Assembly (NCBI GenBank): GCA_022925895.1
Contig: JAKSYS010000060.1
Location: forward strand, 87,159 to 151,158
Reading direction: 5' to 3'
DNA length: 64,000 nt
DNA from: Fragilaria crotonensis
Lineage: Eukaryota > Bacillariophyta > Fragilariophyceae > Fragilariales > Fragilariaceae
In this document: positions 30,150 through 41,325 of the stretch, piece after piece
Position numbering within the stretch: position 1 is the first letter of the stretch
Layout of the letters: the number at the start of each line of letters is the position of its first letter
Notes under the pieces: generated by a model
What the model saw: only the letters and a program-made list of their open reading frames with translations
What the model was told of the DNA's origin: nothing
The model's database searches: none
Translations under genes and position numbers: made by a program

Positions 30150-32491
30150 TTAGTTACTGCCGCTACTCGGGGCTACTTCTTGAAGCCACTCCTCGCGAAT
30201 CTGCGTTACGCCGCGAATGTATGTCTTCTTTGTTGTTAACATTTCCGTGTAAACAACGCTCTTGGGTGCGGGATTCCGTCCAAACATAGTGGATGTTGGG
30301 TGAATGGCGACCATTCGACCACCAATCTTTGTCTTGTATCGTCCTCGTGATGATTGAATCGCACCGGAGTTACCACGACTGTTGTCTTTAACTTCTACCG
30401 TTGCCTGAACACGCAAGGCCACCTGGAGAAAAAGTCCAGCACAGATTGCCCTGAAGAATTGTTCGCGCTCCGAGCCACAGGATTGGTTCACATCCATACC
30501 AAGTCCATTTCGATCTGTACTACGACCACATATGTCTTTCAATTGAGATCGAACATCAAGAGCGCGAATCAGTGCCCGTCCACTTATAAAGTTACGAGTG
30601 CACCAATCACCATGTGAAAGCTTGCCTTCCTGCTTTTTGTTGTGCTTGGACGCAGGCACAGCCTCTTGTCGCCAGGCTTGAAACACATTCAGTAGCGTGG
30701 GAATGTCGCCTTCGTGACTTGCGAATCGTCGATGTGCGGCTGCCGCTTTGCCGCTGAAATCGCCTTGACGATAAAGATGTTTTCAGTACTCATCATGGCA
30801 ACTGCGGTCAACATTTCGGAAGTGCAGCCGTGTTTTGCAGACTGTAGTAGCAAGTGTCCGAAGGTCGGATCCAAGGGCAGCCTGGCAAGTTTCTTTCCAT
30901 ACTCGGTCAGATTCATATCCTTGTCGACAGCAGCGAGATTGAACAGCAATTCGAATGCGGCAAGCAAACTTTCGAGTGCTGGAGGCGTCAAAAAGTCAAA
31001 TGTTCTTGGATCGTGCACGCCCATACCCTTGAGCTGAAGGACAACTTGCGCCAGGTTGACGCGCAGAATCTCGGGGGTAATATTGGCATCCAACGCATCG
31101 AATGCGTCTTCCGTGTAAAGGCGAAAGCAAAAACCTTCTGATACTCGACCCGCTCGACCGGTTCGCTGTGCCGCCTGCGCTTGACTAATGTCGCTCACCG
31201 TCAAAGTCTCCATGCCTGTGGTGCTGCTGAAATCCCGAAGCTTGTGCTTGCCACAGTCTACGACGTAGCGAATGCCATCCAGCGTAACAGAGGTTTCAGC
31301 AATATTGGTAGACAACACAATTTTCCGTCTGCATCCCTGAGGCTTGGGAGCAAACGCTAGCATTTGGGCTGCGGGTGGCATGGCAGCGTATAGGACACAC
31401 ACCAACACATCGTTCACCAGCGATGTCATGGAGTTCAAATTGGTTCCAATACCCCCGATCGATTGCACCAAGTCCTGGTTCAACTCCACACTATCCCTTT
31501 TCAGATGCTGCTTGAGCAAGGTCGCTAGGTCTTCGATTTCCTCTTGACCTGGAAGAAATACTAAAACATCCCCATCTTCCTCCTCCTCATGAATCTGCAG
31601 AACTGTTGAAAGCGCAGCATCCAAATAGTCGTCTTGGGCCTCCTTGGTGTACAAAATTTGAACTGGAAACTGACGTCCGGGAATCTGAATCTTGGTGGCC
31701 TTCGGAAAGAACGTTTGAAACGTTTCGACATCGAGAGTCGCCGACATGACCACGACACGAAGAGGAGGCAATCGCATTTGGTGAGCCCGCATTTTCATAC
31801 GTCGCTTGATCAAATCATCTTTCGATTCCTCTCCCTGTTGTTGCCCATCGACAAGTCCATTCTTGCTCTGGGCTGCATTTCGTCTCGCGTCCATGGCTCG
31901 CTTGACCACTCCAAAAAGGACATCCGTTTGTAATGATCTTTCGTGAGCTTCATCTAAAAAGACAACACCATATTTGGACAAGAGAGGATCGCTGGTGGCC
32001 TCCCGTAATAACAATCCGTCCGTCAAGTACACAATTTTAGTCTCCGCACAGGTCAAGTCATCAAAGCGCACTCGATGTCCCACTACAGTTCCGGGATGAC
32101 ATCCAACTTCTTGTGCGACGCGTTTCGCTACCGTCATGGCTGCCACGCGACGGGGCTGTGTCACGGCGATGGTTGTACTAAATTGTTTTTCTCGGCTCAG
32201 GAATCCTGCTTCGTGTAAGAATGCTGGAATTTGGGTTGATTTTCCGGATCCAGTCTCCGCCACAACCAAGACGACTTCATGACTCCTGATGAGTTCGATA
32301 AGTTCGGATCTATATTGGTAGACGGGGAGCTTTTTGCGCAGTGGAGCCAGTTCTTTTTTGGAGGTCTGTGGATCCTTTTCTGCCCTTTCCTTTGATTTCT
32401 TGGCTTTCTTGTTGGACTTAGAATGCGTCGGGTGGGCGTCGTCGCGCTTGCGCTTTGTGCTTGCAAAGACTTTGTTTAGAACGCTCGACAT
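30150..32491 (-). CDS. DEAH-box RNA helicase (Dhr2/DHX33-like), one-base frame break
   Basis: ATP-dependent RNA helicase, probably for ribosome biogenesis or splicing. The N-terminus is Lys-rich (nuclear type). Motifs in order: ETGSGKST (I), TQPRRVAA (Ia), DEAH (II), MSATLD (III), the helicase C domain with QRTGRAGR (VI), then the HA2/ratchet region and an OB-fold tail. The first frame runs 32491-30689; the second, 30686-30150, carries the OB-fold. The switch maps to 30773-30775, where three A residues on the plus strand should be four: adding one restores ENIFYRQGDFSGKAAAAHRRF. The partial copy at 37.6-37.9 kb keeps four. So this is either an assembly error in a short homopolymer or a real disabling deletion that removes the tail. 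Without it the protein would be about 780 residues. Confidence 0.85.
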
Positions 32492-32950
32492 TTCAGATAT
32501 CTCTGAAGAGCTTCCGTTGCCGTTTCAATCAATAGTGAAGGGTGTTGGTGGCAATTGGCAATTGGCAATCATCGGCGTTTGTTCATTTACGCATCATGTA
32601 CTCTGTCGTACTTCACATATTCATACTTTTTGGTACGCGACGATGCTGATGATTCATGATGCGTCACGAGGTGTGCACGGTGATGAGTGAAAATCACGTA
32701 CTGTGGTACAAGTACAGGTACTATCTCTAGAATGAAGATAGCTAATCTTTTCTTTTCGGCGGAAATGGACCTGTGCGTGAAGGATGGCCAATTGGCAACC
32801 CAGTAGATCAGTGATCAGTTTCTACTGTACTCGGAGTACTTTACTACCAATTGTAACGAGTTTCTACAGAAGCACTACTAGAAAACATGATGTGTCCAAC
32901 GAAGAACTCAAAACGGAAAACATTCGCCGAACAATCAAAATCGAAGAAAA
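32492..32950. other. Divergent promoter region, no gene seen
   Basis: Lies between the helicase and the ankyrin-like gene, transcribed away from one another. Contains TACTCGGAGTACTT near 32829 and AT-rich runs. Confidence 0.55.
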
Positions 32951-34582
32951 ATGACGGTCGATCGAACCTCCATCTCGGGACGGACGTCGCCCCTGTTGTT
33001 TCACTACTTAAGCGACCATCACGCAAACTGGTATCTGATAAGGAACCGCTTGACAGACTTGCCGGAAGAAGCTGCGGCTCGGAATCGTTACGGTAGAACG
33101 GCATTATACAAAGCTCTGTATCGTCGAGGCGAAGACTATCCTTCTTCACTGCTGGTCGGCTTACTGTTGGATGCTTACCCTCCAGCTATGTGGGAGAACG
33201 ATCCCGAGTATTGTCCGTTAAAGGTGGCTTGTTGGCGTCGAGCCTCGCTTCCGATTCAAGAACGCTTGCTCCGATCTCGTCCAAGTCGTCCTTATGACGT
33301 CGCTGCTCTCTACGCCTTGTTGAAATCGTACGAGAATCTCTTCGGCGATGATCTCTTGCCAACAATCATCTATGGTGGTCGCGAGGGAGCTGAGATTTGG
33401 ATGAAATTCTACGTGTTACTGAAATACTGCACACACAACACTATGGAGAACCATCAGAATTTGCATGCCGCTGCTGCGACACCGACCTGCCCCCTGGAAC
33501 TGCTGGCACTTAGTTTTTCGTTTTTTCCAGAACAAATTCGTCAACGTGACCGCTGTGGCAAACTTCCCCTTCACTACTATGTCATGGGCAATGGTCAGAG
33601 CTTGTCAGAAACGGCAGAACAAGTTAGTGAACTAACTCCAGTGGATGAGATCGAAAAACTTAAACACTTGCTCGACTGGTACCCAGAGGCGGTCACCATC
33701 CGCGACAGCTATTCACTGCGACTGCCGCTGCACTCTGCAATTGTACATGGGCGTCCATGGAGCTGGATTCAACTGATCCTAGGAGTGTCAACTGACGCTC
33801 TCTCGCAGGTCGATGGTGTGACACATCTCTATCCCTTTCAACTTGCTGCCAACACGGAGACCTGCTCCTTGACAACCATCTTTGAACTGGTCCGAGCAGC
33901 GCCCTACCTTGTGACATCTGACAATCCGACGACTATTTATCTCAACTCCTTTCAGGAAGACGCCGCTCTCGCATCAGGTGAACAACTTGAATTTGAGACA
34001 GTCGAGGGAATGATGGGCGTCGCAAGCAGGAGGGATGATCCAGACCTCTGGAGGGACGTCCAAACGTTACTCTCTTATCGGGTGCCCACTGACCCGTGGT
34101 ACGTTGTGCATGCCGTAGCTTCGCTTCCTCACTGTCCCCTCGTTCTGCTGGAATTGGCCGTTTTGATGCAGCATCATGAGCTAGAAATTCGCAATGCCGA
34201 CGGGAACCTGCCGCTCCACCTCGCCGTCGCTCAGTCAAGATTTGACACTGGTGAAGACGATGATGATGACAATTATGATAGCGACGACGAGTCAGTGCGA
34301 ACAACCCAAATCCGAATTCTCTTGAAGCATTATCCAGTCGCCGCGTCTCTCACTGACTCACGAGGACGACTACCTCTTCACGTTGCTGTTTGTTCTGGGC
34401 AACCGTGGACATCATTAAAGGCATTGATACAGGCATATCCTTCTGCTGTGTCGGAACGAGACGAGAGAGGTTTGTACCCGTTTCAAGTAGCGGCTGTCGA
34501 GGATGTTGCTGGAATTACGGAAGTGTATGAGCTGCTTCTCACTGCACCACATTTGCTCTGCTCTGATCTTGTTGAGGCTTGA
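32951..34582 (+). CDS. Ankyrin-repeat-like protein, diatom type
   Basis: Single-exon gene of 543 residues from ATG at 32951. Repeated stretches of the form LPLH.AV..G.PW..I..LI..YP.A....D..G.LPF..AA recur at about 200-300 and 410-530, for example GKLPLHYYV, LRLPLHSAI, GNLPLHLAV and GRLPLHVAV. These match the helix-turn-helix spacing of ankyrin repeats. An acidic insert (DDDDDNYDSDDE) lies at about 435-450. No signal peptide, membrane segment or catalytic domain is seen. Large families of such proteins are common in diatom genomes; a protein-binding role is the only safe inference. An alternative upstream Met at 32887 is in another frame. Confidence 0.8.
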   Translation: MTVDRTSISGRTSPLLFHYLSDHHANWYLIRNRLTDLPEEAAARNRYGRTALYKALYRRGEDYPSSLLVGLLLDAYPPAMWENDPEYCPLKVACWRRASLPIQERLLRSRPSRPYDVAALYALLKSYENLFGDDLLPTIIYGGREGAEIWMKFYVLLKYCTHNTMENHQNLHAAAATPTCPLELLALSFSFFPEQIRQRDRCGKLPLHYYVMGNGQSLSETAEQVSELTPVDEIEKLKHLLDWYPEAVTIRDSYSLRLPLHSAIVHGRPWSWIQLILGVSTDALSQVDGVTHLYPFQLAANTETCSLTTIFELVRAAPYLVTSDNPTTIYLNSFQEDAALASGEQLEFETVEGMMGVASRRDDPDLWRDVQTLLSYRVPTDPWYVVHAVASLPHCPLVLLELAVLMQHHELEIRNADGNLPLHLAVAQSRFDTGEDDDDDNYDSDDESVRTTQIRILLKHYPVAASLTDSRGRLPLHVAVCSGQPWTSLKALIQAYPSAVSERDERGLYPFQVAAVEDVAGITEVYELLLTAPHLLCSDLVEA

Positions 34583-35360
34583 ACACACGTAGGATTGAAG
34601 AAGATTGCACTACCCTTGCTGTTTCTGAGCCTTATACATCTGATACCACAAGAAGGTGCAGGACAATGAAAATGTTTCAACCAAGAGCAAACGTTGCAAG
34701 CGAAGCTTGCACCTGATGGGCAATCAATTGAGATTTCGTATGGCCCCGAAACGTGTGTACGAGATGTGTGCACTCATGTTGAATCTCTGAGACGAGGTTG
34801 TCGTCTCTAGTGATATAGGCGTTCTGTCGTGGTTGCTGTATAGATCGGAACTTCAGAATGATGAAAATGGATTCAAACAACGTGTAGCTGTCCTAGACAC
34901 TGTTGTCAAATCCGACTGTCAAAGTATCACCTCCCTGGCAAGTATGAAAGCTGGCGACATCATGACGGTTGTCGGTGGGTGAAATTGGAATGGGTGCATT
35001 ATTGCTGTATGCGCGGAATTACATTGTCCAAGCCTGACACCGCTTCCAAGCGGGAGGCCATATCGTCGATTTCCCGCTCACCCCAACCTCTAACTGGCAC
35101 CGCATGCCATACAGTGAGATCGTATGACGACATCATCGGTTGGAGTGATCGTATGACATCATTGGATGGAGTTAAACAATACTGTTGGATCATATTGACC
35201 GAGATACAAGAGGAATCATGAACATTAGACTATTGATACAATCGTCTCTCTAGGTTTCACCATGGATCACTTTTGAAACAACATTTCTGTTTGACTTTGA
35301 AATGTCGACAACCGAAGACAAGAGTCTCGTCTAGACCGACTCACTTTATTGTAAAATCCA
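34583..35360. other. Intergenic; weak PDZ-like remnant only
   Basis: Around 34885-34982 a short plus frame reads LDTVVKSDCQS then MKAGDIMTVVGG, reminiscent of a PDZ carboxylate loop region, but it is isolated and bounded by stops. Nothing else supported. Confidence 0.4.
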
Positions 35361-37052
35361 TTATCGACACTCTATTCTTCTTTTCCCACGGGAAAGATGA
35401 ATCCCACCATTCGCTCTCGACAAAGATGCAAATGACTTGCAAACACTCTCCATCTGGTTCACTGAAACAGGCGACAAGTCCTTATGCAGCTCTCCCAGCT
35501 TTCGCTTCACATCTTCGTCGCTTTCACCATTTGCATATAACGCCGCTATGAAATCCGTCAAGTAGGCGACGTGCGTCGCATCATCGTCATGCATAGACTG
35601 AATTCTGACGGCCATTTGATGATTATAGATCGCGTCACCGAAGCGATTTGTTTCACGAAGCAAAATGTTGCCGATTTTGTTGAGAACTCGCGCTGTTTCC
35701 ACAGCGTCAACACTCCTCCCTAGGAACTCCCTTGAAAAGTATCCCAGTGCTTCCTCCCACTTGCCACTTCTTTCAACCAAAATACCCATGGCGTGAAGGG
35801 AATCAGCTTCTTCCGATGTCAATGGCTGCAGCTGTGATCTTAATTCCAGAGCCCGATGATGGTGAGTGAGGGCATCCTCGTACTGCCCTTGGTGGGTGCA
35901 CAGTTCTCCCATCTCATATAGGCTTCTTGCCAGGTCAAGTGAGCATGGCGATAGCGTTTCTTGAATCGAGATAGCCTGAAGAAGATAAGACCGACCTGCT
36001 TCGTGATTTCCTGACGACATGTGCAAACCAGCAATGTGATGAAAGGTACTGGCAATCTCGAGCGAGTACGGAGCTACTGAATCTTGGATCTCCAGAGCCT
36101 TGGCGAAGTATGACATTGCTTGGCTTTGGCCTCCATTCTCGAGTTCATGCACTCGTCCAAGTTCGACGTAGGCGTTGGAGATTTCCAATGAAGCAGGAGC
36201 CTTTTCGTCGTACAGGGCAACAGCAAGGCCCAGCTGTTCCTTCGCCGCATCAATATCCTCCGCTTCGCGAAGAGCTCGTCCAAGTAAGTAGTGAACGCTC
36301 GCAACATCCAGCGAAGCGGGTGCCAATTCAGACAAGATTGATAGCGCGCGTTTGAAAGATACAACCGCCTCTCGCGCCTCGCCCATGCTTTGTCGTGCCT
36401 GTCCAATATGAATATGTTGTATAGCACTCATGAGGGACCTTGGATTCAAAGACTCGTGGAAAGCCAAGGCCTTCTTGAGATATTGCAGTGCTGGCTTATA
36501 TTGACGTTCCGACACCAAGCTCATTCCCACAAATTCTTGACTTTCGGCTTCAAAGCAAGTTCCTGGTTGAACGCTTGAGCGGATTTGGAGAGCTCTCGAG
36601 TGGAACTTCAAGCCACTGTCAATACCAGCTTCTTGGCTCAAAATCCCGATTGATGATAATATGACGGCAACTTCGGGTGAGTTAGGCAGCAGAGAATCGA
36701 CGATGGCGAGCGATCGCTTCATTAGTGTCAGCGCTTGGACATGATTCCCCATTGCCTGTTCTTCATGGCCTCGACGTGATAACTCGACGGCGACAGAGAT
36801 GCAACCTTCTGCTGACCTCCCTTCAGAAGATGTCGAGCGTTTGAGGTGATCGGTTGACATCGCTTCGCCATTGCGATACTTTCTTCCATCTGTGGAATCG
36901 TTTACGGGCACCATGGCGGCTTCTCGGACGGAGTTCGCGAGGTCGATCGAAAAAGATGGAAGACTCCTACGACAAGCTACAGTAGATAGAACGACGATAT
37001 TTGAATGAGAAATGTAAATTTTGTGTCCGGTTGAAGATTTATCAATTTGCAT
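35361..37052 (-). CDS. Tetratricopeptide (kinesin-light-chain-like) repeat protein
   Basis: 563 residues if the ATG at 37052 is used; a later Met (MVPVNDSTDG, at 36913) is a plausible alternative start because the first 46 residues look unlike the rest. From about 95 to 530 come roughly ten TPR-type units of about 42 residues with the kinesin-light-chain pattern, such as ALTLMKRSLAIVDSLLPNSP, ALQYLKKALAFHESLNPRS and ALTHHHRALELRSQLQPLTS. No catalytic or death-domain partner is seen, so the protein should be a scaffold. Single exon, cytosolic by absence of targeting signals. Confidence 0.85.
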   Translation of the reverse strand: MQIDKSSTGHKIYISHSNIVVLSTVACRRSLPSFSIDLANSVREAAMVPVNDSTDGRKYRNGEAMSTDHLKRSTSSEGRSAEGCISVAVELSRRGHEEQAMGNHVQALTLMKRSLAIVDSLLPNSPEVAVILSSIGILSQEAGIDSGLKFHSRALQIRSSVQPGTCFEAESQEFVGMSLVSERQYKPALQYLKKALAFHESLNPRSLMSAIQHIHIGQARQSMGEAREAVVSFKRALSILSELAPASLDVASVHYLLGRALREAEDIDAAKEQLGLAVALYDEKAPASLEISNAYVELGRVHELENGGQSQAMSYFAKALEIQDSVAPYSLEIASTFHHIAGLHMSSGNHEAGRSYLLQAISIQETLSPCSLDLARSLYEMGELCTHQGQYEDALTHHHRALELRSQLQPLTSEEADSLHAMGILVERSGKWEEALGYFSREFLGRSVDAVETARVLNKIGNILLRETNRFGDAIYNHQMAVRIQSMHDDDATHVAYLTDFIAALYANGESDEDVKRKLGELHKDLSPVSVNQMESVCKSFASLSRANGGIHLSRGKRRIECR

Positions 37053-38758
37053 CAATAATAGGGCAATACTTCAGACGAGTCTATAGGTTGGGAAAAACTA
37101 CCTGGTGCGGTAAATGTCTGAGGATAGCGAAGGTAAATGACGGATTGACTCTACAGGATGAGATCTAAATGCCTCTTTCGCTGGTCCTTGAATGAACACA
37201 GATCTAAACGACCTCCAGAAGGTCAGGTGTCAGGGATTCACCAGACATTTGCACCCAAATCTAGAACCAGAGCGGGACTAGAATTTTCGTCTTACTAATG
37301 ATTGCACTATTTCGCCATTGATATTTTTGTGTACAGGGTGACGACTTATTCTAAAAATGACTCGACATTTCTGTCACGAACCCCAGTTCTCCTGTTCGAA
37401 GGTCGAACTACATATGGAGGAACACTACGTACTTTAAGTCTTTCAGCCCTCCCAAAATCGAACCTAGCGGTACTGCTTCTGGTGGAAGACATCTTTGTCA
37501 CGGACGTATCTATCGGCTAATGATGGAGACGTAAGGGCCCAATAGCATCGTTCACCTTGTCTGTGATGTTGATAGATACCAATAGCATTCTGGTTTCCAA
37601 CGTCCTGGAAAGGTCCGGCCTTGCAGGCAGGCCTGAAACCTTCATAAGCATGGAAATATCTCCTTCATAATTTGGGAATCGTCGATGTGCGGCAGCCGCT
37701 TTGCCGCTGAAATTGCCTTGACTGTAAAAGATGTTTTCAGAACTCATCATGGCAACAGCGGTCAACATTTCGGAAATACAGACGTGTTTTGCAGCTGTCG
37801 TAGCAAGTGTATCCTTCTCCCCTGCATCAATGGGATGAGTGCCAAGTCGAAGGCTCAAGAGCCCGGATTTGTACTCGACATTGATGTCCCTCGGTGTAAT
37901 GTGCCCTACATGCTCCGTTGTGCGTCCTGAGATGCTAGGAGCCATCACAGAAATCAAGCGTTTTCCAGATGTATGAAAATATTCTAATTGTGGTAAAGAT
38001 TTGTCAGACAATGGACTGGATCGCTAGACGCAAGAAAGTTTGCAGAAGTTTGGTCGTCATGAAGACAGGTTAAGGTAGGACAATCATTTGTGAATAGAAT
38101 CATCCAACTGTAACCCCACCTGGTTCATGCATTAGGCCTAGATTTCCAACGGGTGCTACCGGTAGCACCAGCTTTCGTTGAGTTTCATAGCTGTGCTTTT
38201 TTTCGTCTCCCTCTTTGCAATGGACTACTCGAGTACAAGTACTACTACGACTATGCGTATGTTCGTATTTGTAAATACTGGTATCGGGTTTGCTACCGGT
38301 ACTGTACCGTTCTTGACGAATTGCGTTTCGGATCGTCCGTCGTATGTACCAGGACTGGAATCCGTTCGTACTACTCCCGTTCTATAGGGTGTGCTGCAAT
38401 CCCCAGCCACCCATCAGTTTGAGTTTTAGGAAGTTTTGCCAGCACCCGGAGGTTTCTGTTTCTGACATCGCTGGATCATACTTGTACTGCGAGTATGACT
38501 TGCAACTTGCAACTTGCAACTTGCAACTGCTACAGGCCAACACGCTTATTCCATAATCGTACGCAAACAAGTCGTAGAACTTATACTCGGACGATATAGA
38601 GAATAGAGACCCCTTCGAATCGACAGCAGTCAAACTAAATCAAGGAACACTGTACATGTAAATTGTCTCTGCTTTCTTTCTTTCCCCCCATCGCTCAACT
38701 CGCACACTCGACGCCTGTACCCATCACTTAAAGCCCAACACACACAACATCAACAACC
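37053..38758. other. Intergenic, with a helicase gene fragment and short repeats
   Basis: Apart from the helicase remnant (separate entry), holds the perfect 18-bp palindrome GGTGCTACCGGTAGCACC at 38152-38169 and four tandem copies of ACTTGCA at 38498-38525. The final 100 bp are presumably the Nsa2 promoter and leader. Confidence 0.55.
37636..37880 (-). pseudogene. Partial copy of the DEAH helicase gene
   Basis: Translated on the minus strand it matches the helicase HA2 region over SEMLTAVAMMS, ENIFY and FSGKAAAAHRRF, with altered flanks (AAKHVC before, PNYEGDISMLMKV after). Nucleotide similarity to 30690-30880 is high in the core and fades on both sides. No motif I-VI is present, so it cannot be a helicase. 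It is a dispersed fragment, useful because it keeps the base missing from the full gene. Confidence 0.85.
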
Positions 38759-39541
38759 ATGCCTCAACACGAACATATGGAACGCCACCGCAAGTTGCAC
38801 GGCCGTCGTTTTGACGCCGAGGAGCGCGAACGCAAAAAGGAGGCTCGTTTGGTGCACAAGAGGTCAGACTTTGCCCAAAAGGTGCACGGCCTTCGTGCCA
38901 AATTGTACAATGAGCGCCGTTTCAAGGAGAAGGCCACCATGCGAAAGACGATTGCCCAACACAATCAACGATCGAATAAGCATGCGAACGACGAGGCGGT
39001 GGCAGAAGGGGCCGTTCCTGCGTATTTGCTGGATCGTGAGGGCGTCAGTCGAGCCAAGGTTCTCTCTAATACAGTCAAGCAAAAGAGAAAGGAGAAGGCG
39101 GGAAAATGGGAAGTTCCTATTCCCAAAGTCAAGCCAGTAGCTGATGATGAAATGTTTAAGACTATGCGCACTGGAAAGAAAATGAACAAGGCTTGGAAGC
39201 GTGTTGTGACAAAGTGTACCTTTGTCGGTGATTCTTTCACTCGTAATAACCCAAAGTTCGAACGCTTCATTCGTCCTTCTGGACTGCGTATGAAGAAGGC
39301 CAATGTGACTCATCCAGAATTGAAAACAAGCTTTCAATTGGATATTTTGGGAGTCAAGAAAAATCCATCGTCGACGCTTTACACCAACTTGGGTGTCATG
39401 ACCAAGGGAACCATCATCGAAGTGAATGTCAGTGATTTGGGTTTGGTAACAACATCTGGAAAAGTGGCATGGGGAAAAATGGCGCAAGTCACAAACAACC
39501 CTGAGCTTGATGGATGCGTCAATGCTGTATTGCTAGTTTAA
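38759..39541 (+). CDS. NSA2: Nsa2-type ribosome biogenesis protein
   Basis: 260 residues, the exact size of the family, single exon. Nsa2 acts in the nucleolus on pre-60S particles and is needed for 27S rRNA processing. The start [17 protein letters not shown], the basic [11 protein letters not shown] run, the [13 protein letters not shown] segment and the C-terminal S8e-like beta domain ([48 protein letters not shown]) all match known Nsa2 proteins closely. Intact. It converges with the carrier gene, 100 bp between stops. Confidence 0.97.
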   Translation: MPQHEHMERHRKLHGRRFDAEERERKKEARLVHKRSDFAQKVHGLRAKLYNERRFKEKATMRKTIAQHNQRSNKHANDEAVAEGAVPAYLLDREGVSRAKVLSNTVKQKRKEKAGKWEVPIPKVKPVADDEMFKTMRTGKKMNKAWKRVVTKCTFVGDSFTRNNPKFERFIRPSGLRMKKANVTHPELKTSFQLDILGVKKNPSSTLYTNLGVMTKGTIIEVNVSDLGLVTTSGKVAWGKMAQVTNNPELDGCVNAVLLV

Positions 39542-39641
39542 ATCTACTCCTCTCAAAAACATTTTCTGTTTACAAAATTTGACTTAGGTCGTAAGCATAA
39601 GAACAGACGAGAGAATGCAAAACTGGAGCTTCTACAGTCCG

Positions 39642-40718
39642 CTACAAATCTTCCATTTGCATACTTTCAATGAGATCTCGTTCGCGTTCACGTTCCCGTT
39701 CGCGCTCTCGTTCCACTTGGTTGTCCAGCAGTCTGGTTTGGCGCAGTCGCACCAGTGATGGTCGTCGATTGCGATTAATTTTCGGGGGCTTTTCCACTTC
39801 AACCGGCTTGACCGCCATTCTCCACATGAGTTCTTCATATACAAATTGTCCAAAGGCCATACCCACGGCCACTCGTGCTGTTCCCCATCCAATTCGAAGT
39901 CGTGCTTGCAAATGTTGCCATTTCGAAAGTGCTGACGGTTGCAAGGTCAATTCGAAACGCAGCTGCCGCAGAACTTGTCGAATGGTCGGTCGAACCTCCT
40001 TGGAGTCTGTCGAATATTGAACATTGCGTGCCAAATTCAACGGCCCACTAATGACCGTCGCCAACGCGGCTGCGAACATGTTGCCGGCCCATTGATATTC
40101 CGAAGGAAGACCATAGTATTGAAACTCCAGTCGCAAAAAGGTGTAACATCCACCAAAGACTACATCTCGACACAGCGTAGGACACAGTCCATTTGCAAAT
40201 GGCTGGATGCCACCCTGTTGCCACATGGTTATTGCTTGTTGCAGCATTGTCGTTGTTTCCACTCGAGACCATGTTCGGTACTTGACGGCCGTGATTGGGT
40301 TCAGGATTAGAGCATTCGTCATGCCAGCCGCCGTACCGGCCAAAAAGTTTGCCCACGGTCCACTGTCCGGGGGGACGAGGGAACTGAAATAATGCTCGAG
40401 TGGGTAGTACAGCCCTCCACTGAGGGCTCGCCCAAGTACAGATTGTGAAAATCCTAAGTAAGGATTGGCAAAGTTGGATGCCGTCAAAAATGGAACATGA
40501 TTCTTAACTGACAGGTAGAGCGCTCGATCTACAGGGTTGAAGAGACCAGCTTGGAATATCCCCGCCATGAGCCCACACAGGAACGATGTTCTGTCGGAAA
40601 CCATTATTACTGGTTTTGGCTCCTTACTATTGTTATTGGAGTTGGTGCATGTGCTGCTAGAGGAAGTGGACTGGGATGCCATGGCTAGTCGAGAAGGTGG
40701 CCGCAGCTCTCGCAGCAT
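39642..40718 (-). CDS. Mitochondrial carrier family (SLC25) protein
   Basis: 358 residues from ATG at 40718 (an inner Met, MASQSTSS, is possible). Three carrier-type modules can be followed: GLMAGIFQAGLFNPVDRALY (first PxD/E-like motif, P-V-D-R), FLAGTAAGMTNALILNPITAVKYR and FAAALATVISGPLNLARN. The signature acidic residue of the second and third motifs is altered (NPITAVK, GPLNLAR), so it is a divergent member and the substrate cannot be named. The C-terminus ends in a run of Glu-Arg repeats followed by DLIESMQMEDL, unusual for the family. Inner mitochondrial membrane is the default location, though divergent carriers also occur in plastids and peroxisomes. Confidence 0.8.
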   Translation of the reverse strand: MLRELRPPSRLAMASQSTSSSSTCTNSNNNSKEPKPVIMVSDRTSFLCGLMAGIFQAGLFNPVDRALYLSVKNHVPFLTASNFANPYLGFSQSVLGRALSGGLYYPLEHYFSSLVPPDSGPWANFLAGTAAGMTNALILNPITAVKYRTWSRVETTTMLQQAITMWQQGGIQPFANGLCPTLCRDVVFGGCYTFLRLEFQYYGLPSEYQWAGNMFAAALATVISGPLNLARNVQYSTDSKEVRPTIRQVLRQLRFELTLQPSALSKWQHLQARLRIGWGTARVAVGMAFGQFVYEELMWRMAVKPVEVEKPPKINRNRRPSLVRLRQTRLLDNQVERERERERERERDLIESMQMEDL

Positions 40719-41325
40719 TGTCGATACAACCGCTTATATGGCAGCGGTTCTAAACGTAACTACCTATATCGATAATGAATTGCGAACCTTGTGGAGTGAT
40801 GAACTGTGAACTACTGGTTGTACCTGGTACAACCACAAAAAAAGGTGTACGGAGCTCTTGCATGCTGTATGATGCTGTATGTAATGCTGGTACAAGTACC
40901 AGGTACAATTCACTTGCGACTTCCGATCATGGACGTGGGACGTGGGACGTGGGCTCGTCGATGTCATACGAAACGGCACCGACTACAAGAACAAGTACCA
41001 GTACTGTACCGTTGAGAATTCCTATTACTCTTCTACTCACTACTCAGTACTACTTATAGCAGGACGAGTGTCCGAACCTGCTGGTACTATCATGGCTAGT
41101 ACTCCAGTAGACGTGCGTGACTACCGTATGTTGTACGGTGATAGGTAGTAGTACAAAAGTACTGGTACTACTGGTACTACCGGTAGGCACAACGGTATCA
41201 AAAAATGCGCGATGCACTTGGGTTTTCGAAGTTCGAACAGTTGAGCGGAATCGAAGTTAACGTGAACCGCCCTAGACGTGGACCTTATGGCAACAAGTAT
41301 CTAAAAGCGATGCAAACAGGCAAAG
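40719..41325. other. Intergenic, GTAC-palindrome-rich
   Basis: Contains many GTACCAGGTAC/GTACAAGTAC type palindromes, three tandem GGACGTG units near 40930 and CTACCGGTAG at 41177-41186. No gene supported. Confidence 0.6.
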
